Source of the DNA: Firmicutes bacterium CAG:631
Lineage (GTDB): Bacteria > Bacillota_I > Bacilli_A > RFN20 > CAG-631
Assembly (NCBI GenBank): GCA_000433015.1
Contig: HF998010.1
Coordinates: 8,937 to 19,419, forward strand
Direction of reading: 5' to 3'
DNA: 10,483 nt
Numbering within the stretch: the first letter of the stretch is position 1; every line of letters begins with the position of its first letter. Under the pieces are notes generated by a model. That model was not told the DNA's origin. It did not search any database and saw only the letters and a list, made by a program, of their open reading frames with translations. Positions 1 through 6,451 of this stretch are shown here, piece by piece. Made by a program: the position numbers and the translations under genes.

Positions 1-22
1 CTAGCACTGCTAGTGGTTTTTT
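1..22 (+). terminator. Intrinsic terminator, cut by the window edge
   Basis: The first bases form a hairpin (stem CTAGC at 1-5, loop ACT, stem GCTAG at 9-13) followed by TGG and six T. The TGG suggests that the stem extends upstream of the window with a complementary CCA. It would end or attenuate transcription from the gene before rnpA, which in most bacteria is rpmH. That gene is not in the window, so its identity is inference from conserved gene order. Confidence 0.6.
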
Positions 23-44
23 CCATTTATTAAGAGGTGTTTTT

Positions 45-368
45 GTGAAGAAAAAATTTCGATTAAAAAGAAATGAAGAAATTTCAAAAATTGTGAATTT
101 AAAGCAGTCTGTTTATGCCACTTCGTTTTCTATTTATTATCAAAAAAATGAAATCCATCAATCTAGAATTTGTATATCTGTAAGTAAAAAAATGGGAAAT
201 GCAGTTCTTAGAAATAAAATCAAAAGACAAGTAAGAGAAATGGTACAACAATGTTTTGATTTTCAAATTGGGATGGATTATGTCATTGTTGTACGGAAAA
301 GATATTTAGATTTTAATTTTCAAGAAAATTTAAAAATTTTAAACCAACTTTATTTAAAAATTCGATAG
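45..368 (+). CDS. rnpA: Ribonuclease P protein component
   Basis: Small basic protein (107 aa) that binds the RNase P RNA and helps it cleave the 5' leader from precursor tRNAs in the cytoplasm. The diagnostic RNR signature, RNKIKRQVRE, lies at residues 56-65. The N-terminus (KKFRLKRNEEISKIV) and the ICISVSKKMGNAV strand before the signature also fit the family, as does the length. The start is GTG at 45, chosen because AAGAGGTG at 32-39 is a strong SD five bases upstream and no better in-frame start is visible. The TAG stop overlaps the SD of yidC, which begins 10 bp later, so translation is probably coupled. The place next to yidC and jag is the standard one. Identification is secure. Confidence 0.97.
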   Translation: MKKKFRLKRNEEISKIVNLKQSVYATSFSIYYQKNEIHQSRICISVSKKMGNAVLRNKIKRQVREMVQQCFDFQIGMDYVIVVRKRYLDFNFQENLKILNQLYLKIR

Positions 369-378
369 GAGTGAAGAT

Positions 379-1800
379 ATGAAAAGTAAATGGATTAAAA
401 GGCTAGCGATTTTATTTACTTTTGCCTTTTTATTTATTGGTACTGGATGTTCATCCAATCCTTATGATGGTCAATTTTGTGGAAATGCAGAAGATCCAAA
501 TACCGAATTTGGTAAAATCCGTTATACCTATATTATTGATTATTTAGCAGATGAACATGAAATTCAAGACCAATTTATCATGCAAAATGGTGACTTAGTA
601 AAGGTGGATGAAAACGGGCAATATTTATTTGTACTTTATGCAAATTATTATGGTAAAGATACAGATGAAATTCAAACTATTGATTATCAAAATGCAGTAG
701 GACGTTATTTTGCATCGAATTATCAAGTGAATTTTAATGGATTAGAAGCGGATCCTATTTATACTGGTACAGATGAAACTGCAGTAAGTAGCGCAACTGA
801 AGCATTAGCCGATACCCAAAGTATTGCCGCAGATTTTATTCATCGAATTGATACTCCATCTACAGATAAATCAGGTGGACAAAATAATCCTTTAACCGTT
901 TATTATCGTTTACAAAGCCATTCTAAAGCTTGTTTTGTTGTTGGTGATGATATCCAAGATCCAGACACAGGAGTAACTTTAACACACAAGACATGGGGAG
1001 ATGCTTTTAAAGTTAGTTTCTTTACAGGTTTAATTGTTTATCCAATGGCTTGGCTTTTAAATACTTTTGTTAACTGGTTTGGTGGCACAGGGGTTGCACA
1101 AGTTTTTGCAATATTACTCGTTACTTTAATTATTAAAGTTTTAGTGATGTTAGTCACTTTTAAAGGAACAATGAGTACCCATCGTATGCAAGAAATTCAA
1201 CCAGAAATTGCAAAAATCCAAGCAAAATATGGAAATAACAAATCACCAGAAGTTCGACAACGAATGGGAATGGAAATGATGAATGTTTATAAAAAATATA
1301 ATATTAAACCATTTGCTCCATTTCTTTCTTTAATTATTACATTCCCTATATTTATTGGAATGTATCGTGCAGTTATTACAACAGCAGTATTAAGAACTGG
1401 AAGTTTTTTAGGAATTGTTTTAGGAACAACGATTTCCTCTAATATTTTTGGAACCTTTAGAGTCGGAGCTTTAATCATCTTCTTATTTATGGCTGCTAGC
1501 CAAATTCTATCGATGAAGATGCCAAATCTTTTAAATCGTAAACGAATGACTTATGAAGCTAAAAAAGCACAAAAGCAAACGAGTATGATGACTAATATTT
1601 TTATGATTATGATTTTAGTAATGGGCTTTATGATGCCTGCAACCATGTCTATTTACTGGATTGCTAGTGCTTTGGTACAAGTTTTACAAAATGTGATTAT
1701 GCATCATATCAATAATGCAGCTAAAGGAAAAGGAAGATATAAACTAAAAAAAGTAGAAAAAACCTATACCATTCCTAAAGGAACAAGTACAGAAAAATAA
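379..1800 (+). CDS. yidC: Membrane protein insertase YidC/Oxa1/SpoIIIJ, lipoprotein type with large N-terminal domain
   Basis: Inserts and folds membrane proteins, alone or with the Sec translocon. Residues 1-23 form a hydrophobic signal ending in a lipobox-like GTGC, so Cys24 is probably lipidated as in other Gram-positive YidC proteins. Residues about 25-205 are an extracellular stretch, much longer than in B. subtilis SpoIIIJ (about 260 aa in total, against 473 here). The Oxa1 core follows: membrane segments near 212-232, 239-261, 312-331, 361-380 and 405-440, with the cytoplasmic hairpin loop (QEIQPEIAKIQAKY) between the second and third. An ungapped match to the E. coli core (FSIIIITFIVRG against FAILLVTLIIKV) puts Lys253 where the groove arginine normally sits. 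The tail (about 447-473) is basic. SD AGGAG at 367-371. The gene sits between rnpA and jag with 10-12 bp gaps. The core assignment is secure; the role of the N-terminal domain is unknown. Confidence 0.95.
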   Translation: MKSKWIKRLAILFTFAFLFIGTGCSSNPYDGQFCGNAEDPNTEFGKIRYTYIIDYLADEHEIQDQFIMQNGDLVKVDENGQYLFVLYANYYGKDTDEIQTIDYQNAVGRYFASNYQVNFNGLEADPIYTGTDETAVSSATEALADTQSIAADFIHRIDTPSTDKSGGQNNPLTVYYRLQSHSKACFVVGDDIQDPDTGVTLTHKTWGDAFKVSFFTGLIVYPMAWLLNTFVNWFGGTGVAQVFAILLVTLIIKVLVMLVTFKGTMSTHRMQEIQPEIAKIQAKYGNNKSPEVRQRMGMEMMNVYKKYNIKPFAPFLSLIITFPIFIGMYRAVITTAVLRTGSFLGIVLGTTISSNIFGTFRVGALIIFLFMAASQILSMKMPNLLNRKRMTYEAKKAQKQTSMMTNIFMIMILVMGFMMPATMSIYWIASALVQVLQNVIMHHINNAAKGKGRYKLKKVEKTYTIPKGTSTEK

Positions 1801-1812
1801 GGAGGATTTAAA

Positions 1813-2421
1813 ATGAAATATTTTGTTGGCAAAAGTGTTGAAGAAGCTTTAGAAAAAGCAAGTGAAGAATTAAATAGTCCTATTGAAGATATTACTTATG
1901 AAGTTGTTAGTGAAACAAAATCAATGTTAGGCTTAAAAAAGAAAGTGCAAATTGCTGCTTATACCGAAGCGATGGTGATTGAATTTGTACAAAATTATTT
2001 GATTGATGTAATTCAAGCTTTAGGCCTTGAAGTAGAATTATCTACAAAATATGAAGATGGTTTTATTCGTATTAAAATATCAACAAATCATAATTCTATT
2101 TTAATTGGAAAAAATGGTAGAACTTTGCAAGCTTTAAATCAAATTGTTCGTTGTGTAGCTAATTTTGTTTTTAAAAAACGGATTCGCATTTTGCTCGATA
2201 TTAATGATTATAAAGAAGAAAAATATGCAAAATTAGCGGCTTTAGCTAAAAGAGAAGCCATCAAAGTTTCTAAAACAAAAATTACTGCTGTATTAGATCC
2301 AATGACAGCAGATGAAAGAAGAGCGATTCACAATGCCATTGCTAATTTTAAAAATGTAAAGACGGTAAGTGAAGGAGAAGGAAAAAATCGACATATTACC
2401 ATTGTCTATGAAGAAAATTAA
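1813..2421 (+). CDS. jag: RNA-binding protein Jag/KhpB (Jag_N, KH and R3H domains)
   Basis: RNA-binding protein of 202 aa, known in Firmicutes as Jag, KhpB or EloR. It works with KhpA and affects cell elongation and division in streptococci and related bacteria. Domains in order: Jag_N at about 1-50 (SVEEALEKASEEL, then the SMLGLKKKVQI end); a KH domain at about 55-130 with the GxxG loop GKNG at 99-102; an R3H domain at about 135-200 with Arg169/Arg170 and His173 in the ERRAIH motif. Length and order are standard for the family. The start is supported by a near-perfect SD, AAGGAGG, at 1799-1805 that overlaps the yidC stop. The gene lies 12 bp after yidC, its usual place. The linker between Jag_N and KH is short, as in small-genome relatives. 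Identification is secure. Confidence 0.95.
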   Translation: MKYFVGKSVEEALEKASEELNSPIEDITYEVVSETKSMLGLKKKVQIAAYTEAMVIEFVQNYLIDVIQALGLEVELSTKYEDGFIRIKISTNHNSILIGKNGRTLQALNQIVRCVANFVFKKRIRILLDINDYKEEKYAKLAALAKREAIKVSKTKITAVLDPMTADERRAIHNAIANFKNVKTVSEGEGKNRHITIVYEEN

Positions 2422-2423
2422 AT

Positions 2424-2429
2424 AGGTGA
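2424..2429 (+). promoter_or_regulatory. SD site that fixes the start of the RCC1-like gene
   Basis: AGGTGA lies five bases before the ATG at 2435. An in-frame GTG at 2426 falls inside this SD and has no SD of its own, so the ATG at 2435 is the better start and the extra Met-Ile-His is unlikely to be translated. Confidence 0.7.
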
Positions 2430-2434
2430 TTCAC

Positions 2435-3811
2435 ATGAAAATACACAAAAATAATGTAAAGTTATATTTTAAAGATAAAAATACAATTATCGCACTTTGC
2501 TTACTTTTTGTGTTTTTATGTGCCTTTTTAATCTCTTTTGCTCCTTTTGCAACATCTGTAAAAGGGATATCTGAAATGTTTTCATCTTCTAAAATTAAAG
2601 ATGTTTATAGTAACAATTATTCAATTATTTATGCTGTAGATGAGGATAATGTTTTACATTATAGTTTTGATAAAAGAATTCCAGGGCATTTGAATGAGTA
2701 TGCAGAAATTTCTTCATTAGATAATGAATATGGAGATGCGACCAGCCATTATTATAATTTTATAACCATTGATTATGATTTTGGAAATATTGTAAAAGTA
2801 GATGGATTTAGAGATAATGCATTTGGATTAGACGGATATACTTTAGTTTTAACAGAAATCAATGATTTGTATATGTTATACAATAATACGACCACTTTTG
2901 TAAAAATTTTATCCGATGTCATTGATGTTGATGCAGGATATACTAATTTTACGGTTTTAACCAAAGATCATAAAGTTTATGAATTTATTCAAAAAGGCGC
3001 GTATCTTTATCGGTTTGATCCACAAGTAGATCATGTTGAAAAGATTGCTACACAAGGGCATTTAAGAGTAGATGATATAGAAAGCACAAATGATCGTCAA
3101 TATACATCTTATTATGTAACGCAACAAAATGAAATTATTCAAAATCAAATGACTATTGATTATGATCGTTTGCATTTGTATGCGCAACAAGATGTCAATG
3201 AAATCATTAAAGATATTCAAGAAGAAGGAATCATACAAACACAAACTTTACTAATGGATATAGATGTTCAAACGATATGCTCCATTGAAAATGCGACCTT
3301 TGTATTCACAAATCAACAACAACTTTATGCAATAGGGAATAATTACATTGATGAAGATTATGGAATTTTTGGTGTTGGAGAAGGTGTTGATTCTTATTCA
3401 ACATTTACTTTAATTCCTCACGGATTAAACAATATTGAAAAGATTTATACGACGGGGCCTTTTGCTTTAGTCATCCAAACTACTTCAGATTTTTATTATA
3501 GTGGAAATATCGGTTATGAAAATTCTTCAACTTTTAAAAGAATTACTGAATTTGGTGATATAGATCAAATCATAGGTGGTTATTATTCTACTATTGTATT
3601 AAAAGATGAAATTGTTTATTATATTGATTATGAGGACAATAATCATTTAATAAGAATGTATGATAACTTTATTGTTCAATATGTCATCAAATATTTAAGT
3701 TTATTTTTGATGGTGATGACTTTATTTTACCTTGTTGTTTATTTCTTTGAACAAAATGGAAAATACAATCGGTATTTTAAAAGGAGATATCAAGATGAAA
3801 GCAATGAATAA
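2435..3811 (+). CDS. Two-anchor membrane protein with divergent RCC1-like propeller repeats
   Basis: Unrecognised protein of 458 aa. A basic N-terminus (KIHKNNVKLYFKDK) precedes a membrane segment at about 17-39. A second segment lies at about 419-438 and is followed by a basic tail (KYNRYFKRRYQ). Both ends are therefore probably cytoplasmic, with residues about 40-415 outside. The outer part has repeats of the RCC1 type: a variable stretch, a strand such as IEKI or VDAG, then 'TxVLTxxxxVY'. They centre near 118-147, 158-186, 269-301, 323-359 and 367-398. The best unit (YAIGNN at 298-303, GIFGVGEG at 310-317, then TLIPHG) matches the RCC1 pattern of wG.N..GqlG.G followed by a Pro-containing strand. 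It is 13 bp after jag and overlaps the next lipoprotein gene. The fold assignment is inference from pattern; function is unknown, possibly a surface interaction scaffold. Confidence 0.85.
   Translation: MKIHKNNVKLYFKDKNTIIALCLLFVFLCAFLISFAPFATSVKGISEMFSSSKIKDVYSNNYSIIYAVDEDNVLHYSFDKRIPGHLNEYAEISSLDNEYGDATSHYYNFITIDYDFGNIVKVDGFRDNAFGLDGYTLVLTEINDLYMLYNNTTTFVKILSDVIDVDAGYTNFTVLTKDHKVYEFIQKGAYLYRFDPQVDHVEKIATQGHLRVDDIESTNDRQYTSYYVTQQNEIIQNQMTIDYDRLHLYAQQDVNEIIKDIQEEGIIQTQTLLMDIDVQTICSIENATFVFTNQQQLYAIGNNYIDEDYGIFGVGEGVDSYSTFTLIPHGLNNIEKIYTTGPFALVIQTTSDFYYSGNIGYENSSTFKRITEFGDIDQIIGGYYSTIVLKDEIVYYIDYEDNNHLIRMYDNFIVQYVIKYLSLFLMVMTLFYLVVYFFEQNGKYNRYFKRRYQDESNE
3782..3786 (+). promoter_or_regulatory. 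SD site inside the upstream gene, fixing the lipoprotein start
   Basis: AAGGAG, with its AGGAG core at 3782-3786, lies eight bases before the ATG at 3795. Both are inside the last codons of the RCC1-like gene. Starts further upstream in this frame lack an SD and would place extra residues before the signal peptide, so 3795 is preferred. Confidence 0.75.
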
Positions 3812-4277
3812 CTTAAAAATTGGAATGTTGACTTGTATTGGTGTATTAGGATTATCCTCTTGTTTTTTAGCTGAAAAGCCTAAAACTTTTTCTAATAATG
3901 GAATTACGATTACTTTAGATAATACTTTTTTTAAAGTAAATGTAGAAGATGCAGCATTAGTATATACGAGTTCTAAAGGAGTAAATATTCTTTTTTATCA
4001 AATAGATGTAGGATTAAGTTCGTTTTTTAACGCCTTTGATCAGAGCTATACTTTATATCCTATTGTAGAAGGAGAAGATTATAAAGAATTAAAAAATAAA
4101 GGGAATATTTCTTATTATGATTTTTATCTTTTTAATGAAGGTAGTGAAGTTTTTGTTCTTTTAACTGCTTTTGGGGATGAATATATTTGTGAAGTGAATA
4201 TGGACTTTACTAAATCAAATCAAACCTTATATGAAGAAACTGTTTTTACTTGGTTAGAATCTGTTACTATTGAATAA
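3795..4277 (+). CDS. Small hypothetical lipoprotein
   Basis: Predicted surface lipoprotein of 160 aa with no recognised family. Residues 1-22 are a lipoprotein signal peptide (Lys2 and Lys8, then a hydrophobic stretch) ending in a canonical lipobox LSSC, with Cys23 as the lipidation site. The mature part is acidic and rich in aromatic residues, with alternating strands (GITITLDNTFFKV, NILFYQIDVG, EVFVLLTAF) that look like a compact alpha/beta or beta domain of about 130 residues. A distant DcrB/PsbP-like fold is conceivable from the opening 'NGITITL' strand, but this is a guess. The gene overlaps the RCC1-like gene by 17 bp, so the two are probably translationally coupled and may work together at the membrane. 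It is the last gene of the rnpA transcript, directly before a terminator. Confidence 0.85.
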   Translation: MKAMNNLKIGMLTCIGVLGLSSCFLAEKPKTFSNNGITITLDNTFFKVNVEDAALVYTSSKGVNILFYQIDVGLSSFFNAFDQSYTLYPIVEGEDYKELKNKGNISYYDFYLFNEGSEVFVLLTAFGDEYICEVNMDFTKSNQTLYEETVFTWLESVTIE

Positions 4278-4303
4278 AATATCGGGATTTCCGATATTTT
4301 TTT
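4276..4303 (+). terminator. Intrinsic terminator of the rnpA-yidC-jag operon
   Basis: AAAATATCGG (4276-4285), loop GATTT and CCGATATTTT (4291-4300) form a perfect 10-bp stem running into a T tract (seven T from 4297). It overlaps the stop codon of the lipoprotein gene and ends the transcript. The reverse strand also has an A/T-rich stem, but no convergent gene needs it. Confidence 0.9.
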
Positions 4304-4460
4304 GAATTAAAATTCAATTCATATTCAATCGTTTAATTTTCATGATACGGAGTAAACTTTTTTCTTTTACTAATAAAAAATAATTGAATAAACTTTTTTT
4401 GAATGATAGAAATTTTATAATCTTTAAAGTTATCAATGAAACCTTTTTTATCTTTCTTTT

Positions 4461-4470
4461 TTTCATGAAA
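4461..4470. repeat. 10-bp palindrome upstream of the sugar-operon promoter
   Basis: TTTCATGAAA is a perfect palindrome about 15 bp upstream of the predicted -35 box of the next operon. Its place would suit a regulator site, but a 10-bp AT-rich palindrome can easily arise by chance and no regulator gene is nearby. Confidence 0.25.
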
Positions 4471-4485
4471 TTCTTTTGAAATCTC

Positions 4486-4514
4486 TTGAAAAATTAAAGG
4501 TAATATACTAATAT
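4486..4514 (+). promoter_or_regulatory. Predicted sigma-A promoter of the three-gene sugar operon
   Basis: TTGAAA at 4486-4491 and TAATAT at 4509-4514 are separated by 17 bp. Each differs from consensus at two positions. Transcription would start near 4521, giving a leader of about 23 bases that carries the SD. A TATACT at 4504-4509 is a closer -10 match by sequence but has no well-spaced -35. Confidence 0.55.
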
Positions 4515-4528
4515 TGAAGTGTACAAAA

Positions 4529-4534
4529 AAGGAG
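4529..4534 (+). promoter_or_regulatory. SD site fixing the oxidoreductase start
   Basis: AAGGAG lies nine bases before the ATG at 4544. An upstream in-frame TTG at 4514 would precede this SD and overlap the predicted -10 box, so it is not the start. Confidence 0.8.
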
Positions 4535-4543
4535 ATTAAAATC

Positions 4544-5614
4544 ATGGATAAAAAATTAAAAGTTGCTATTATTGGTTGTGGAAATATAAGTCATAGCCAC
4601 ACGCAAGCTTATCAAAAAAATCCAAATGTTGAAATTGTTGCTTGTTGTGATATTAATGAACAAAGAGCAAAAGATTATGCAAAAACTTATAATATTCCAC
4701 ATGCTTTTGGTAGCGTTGATGAAATGTTAAAAATGAAAGAAATTGATGCTGTTAGTGTTTGTGTTTGGAACAATGGTCACTGCCCAGAAACAATTAAGGC
4801 TTTAAATGCCAAAAAACATGTATTGTGTGAAAAACCATTAGCGATGAATACAGAACAAGCTTTAGAAATGCAAGAAGCAGCCAAGAAAAACAATCGTTTG
4901 TTAATGGTTGGTTTTGTTAAAAGATATGCTTCTACAACAAAAGTTTTTAATGATTTTAAAGATGCTGGAACTTTTGGTGATATTTATTTAATTAAAGCTC
5001 ATTATTTAAGAAGAATTGGAAATCCTGGTGGATGGTTTGCAGATAAAAAACGTTCTGGTGGAGGACCATTAATTGATTTAGGAGTACACATTATTGATCT
5101 TTCAAGATTTTTATTAGGTGGACCAAAACCTATTTCTGTTTATGGTGCTACCTTCAATAAATTAGGAATGAAAAAACATATTAAAGGTGTATCTCATTGG
5201 CATCCAATGGATTATTCTGATGATGATGTTTGCACAGTTGAAGATTCTGTTGTAGCCATGATTCGTTTTGATAATGGTAGTGTTTTAGAAGTTGAAGCTA
5301 GTTTTACTTTAGATTTAAAAGAAGGACAAACTTCTATTGAAATTTTTGGAGATAAAGGTGGAGCACTAGTTGAACCAAATTTAGAAATTTATAAAGATAT
5401 GAATGATTATATGGTAAATATTACACCAGTTATTGATAATAATGCCAATGTTTTTGGATCGATGTTCCAAAACGAAATTGATCATTTCGTTGATTGTGTT
5501 CTCAACAATAAACCATGCATTAGTCCAGTAGAAGATGGTGTTGAATTAATGAGAATTTTAGATGCAATTTATGAATCTGCAAAAACTGGACACGAAGTTG
5601 TCATTAAACGTTAG
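4544..5614 (+). CDS. Gfo/Idh/MocA-family NAD(P)-dependent sugar oxidoreductase
   Basis: Cytoplasmic dehydrogenase of 356 aa that probably oxidises or reduces a hydroxyl of a sugar, sugar derivative or cyclitol. The N-terminal Rossmann fold (about 1-125) begins with KVAIIGCGNIS (dinucleotide loop GCGNIS at 11-16) and has the family EKP motif at 96-98 (CEKPLA). The C-terminal substrate domain (about 126-356) has the signature GGGPLIDLGVHIIDLSRFLLG region at 172-192, giving Asp178, Gly180, His182 and Asp185; His182 with Lys97 is the usual catalytic pair. Length is typical. The gene is first in a unit with a TIM-barrel isomerase 11 bp downstream and an SGNH hydrolase after that. The substrate cannot be read from the sequence. 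Inositol dehydrogenase is a family alternative, but no other inositol genes are present here. Confidence 0.93.
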   Translation: MDKKLKVAIIGCGNISHSHTQAYQKNPNVEIVACCDINEQRAKDYAKTYNIPHAFGSVDEMLKMKEIDAVSVCVWNNGHCPETIKALNAKKHVLCEKPLAMNTEQALEMQEAAKKNNRLLMVGFVKRYASTTKVFNDFKDAGTFGDIYLIKAHYLRRIGNPGGWFADKKRSGGGPLIDLGVHIIDLSRFLLGGPKPISVYGATFNKLGMKKHIKGVSHWHPMDYSDDDVCTVEDSVVAMIRFDNGSVLEVEASFTLDLKEGQTSIEIFGDKGGALVEPNLEIYKDMNDYMVNITPVIDNNANVFGSMFQNEIDHFVDCVLNNKPCISPVEDGVELMRILDAIYESAKTGHEVVIKR

Positions 5615-5625
5615 GAGAATTAAAA

Positions 5626-6441
5626 ATGAAATTAAGTGTTGCTTTATGGACTTATGTTTCTTTAATTGAAAAAGGAATGTCTGTTCCAGATATCCTTCGA
5701 CATATGCATAAAAATGGTGTTCAATATGTTGAATTACTCGATATCTTTTTAAAAACAGATGAAGAAAAAAAGAAAGCAAAAGAAGTCATTGATGAATTAG
5801 GAATGAAAGTGGCATCTTATTCTATTACGAATAATTTTGTTTGCGATGAAGAAACTCGTTTACAACAAGTTGAAATTGTTAAAAATGCTTGTCAAATAGC
5901 GCATTATTACAACACGGATACCATTCGTGTTTTCTGTGGTGATTTAAAAGAAGGGTATGACTTTGATAAAGCTTTTGATTTAATCGTTAAAAGCTTTAAA
6001 GAATGTGTCAAAGTTGCTGAAAAAGAAAATATCTACTTTTGTTTAGAAAATCATGGAAAATTAGCGGGTAAAAGCAAACAAATTGAGGCAGTCATCAGAG
6101 CCGTTAATTCAAAACATTTAAAAATAACGGCAGATACAGGAAACTTTTTATTAGTTGGTGAAAATCCTTTAGAAGCCATTCAATATTTAAAAAATGATAT
6201 TGGATTAGTTCATTTTAAAGATTTCTTATTAGTAGATAAGGAACATGTTCAATATTATGGTTTGGATGGTATTTACACAAGAGGAGTTGTTTTAACCAAA
6301 GGTGATGTTCCTTTAAAAGAAATTATTGCCTTTTTAAAACAAGAAAATTATCAAGGATTTATTTCTATTGAATATGAAGGAAAAGCTACTTTAGAAATAG
6401 TAGAAGAATGTATTGCTAATACAATGGCTTTAATGAAATAG
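5626..6441 (+). CDS. Sugar phosphate isomerase/epimerase-like TIM-barrel protein
   Basis: Cytoplasmic protein of 271 aa from the xylose isomerase-like/AP endonuclease 2 superfamily, whose members use a divalent metal to isomerise, epimerise, dehydrate or cleave sugars and keto-sugars. The barrel opens with the strand LSVALWTY at 3-10. The expected metal ligands lie at the ends of strands: Glu141 in LENHG (140-144), Asp170 in ADTGN (169-173), His196 in HFKD (196-199) and Glu249 in SIEYEG (247-252). A general-base or binding Lys198 is also likely. SD AGGAG at 5613-5617 overlaps the TAG stop of the oxidoreductase. The pairing with a Gfo/Idh/MocA enzyme is frequent in sugar and cyclitol catabolism and in 3-keto-glycoside cleavage, but the actual reaction here is unknown. 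Endonuclease activity is unlikely given the neighbours. Confidence 0.9.
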   Translation: MKLSVALWTYVSLIEKGMSVPDILRHMHKNGVQYVELLDIFLKTDEEKKKAKEVIDELGMKVASYSITNNFVCDEETRLQQVEIVKNACQIAHYYNTDTIRVFCGDLKEGYDFDKAFDLIVKSFKECVKVAEKENIYFCLENHGKLAGKSKQIEAVIRAVNSKHLKITADTGNFLLVGENPLEAIQYLKNDIGLVHFKDFLLVDKEHVQYYGLDGIYTRGVVLTKGDVPLKEIIAFLKQENYQGFISIEYEGKATLEIVEECIANTMALMK

Positions 6442-6451
6442 GTGTAGGCAC

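Noticed and set aside
1287..1478. Minus-strand frame inside yidC, and similar antisense frames at 2773-2964, 3062-3244 and 5558-5779
   Set aside because: Each lies opposite a well-supported gene, lacks an SD and shows no family resemblance.
4352..4400. Direct repeat TAAACTTTTTT seen twice in the spacer
   Set aside because: Low-complexity T-rich sequence; similar runs occur elsewhere in the window, so no mobile element or array is implied.
4333..4545. A 70-codon minus-strand frame in the spacer before the oxidoreductase gene
   Set aside because: No SD upstream of its start, low-complexity Lys/Phe/Ile composition from T-rich runs, and it covers the predicted promoter and SD of the plus-strand operon.
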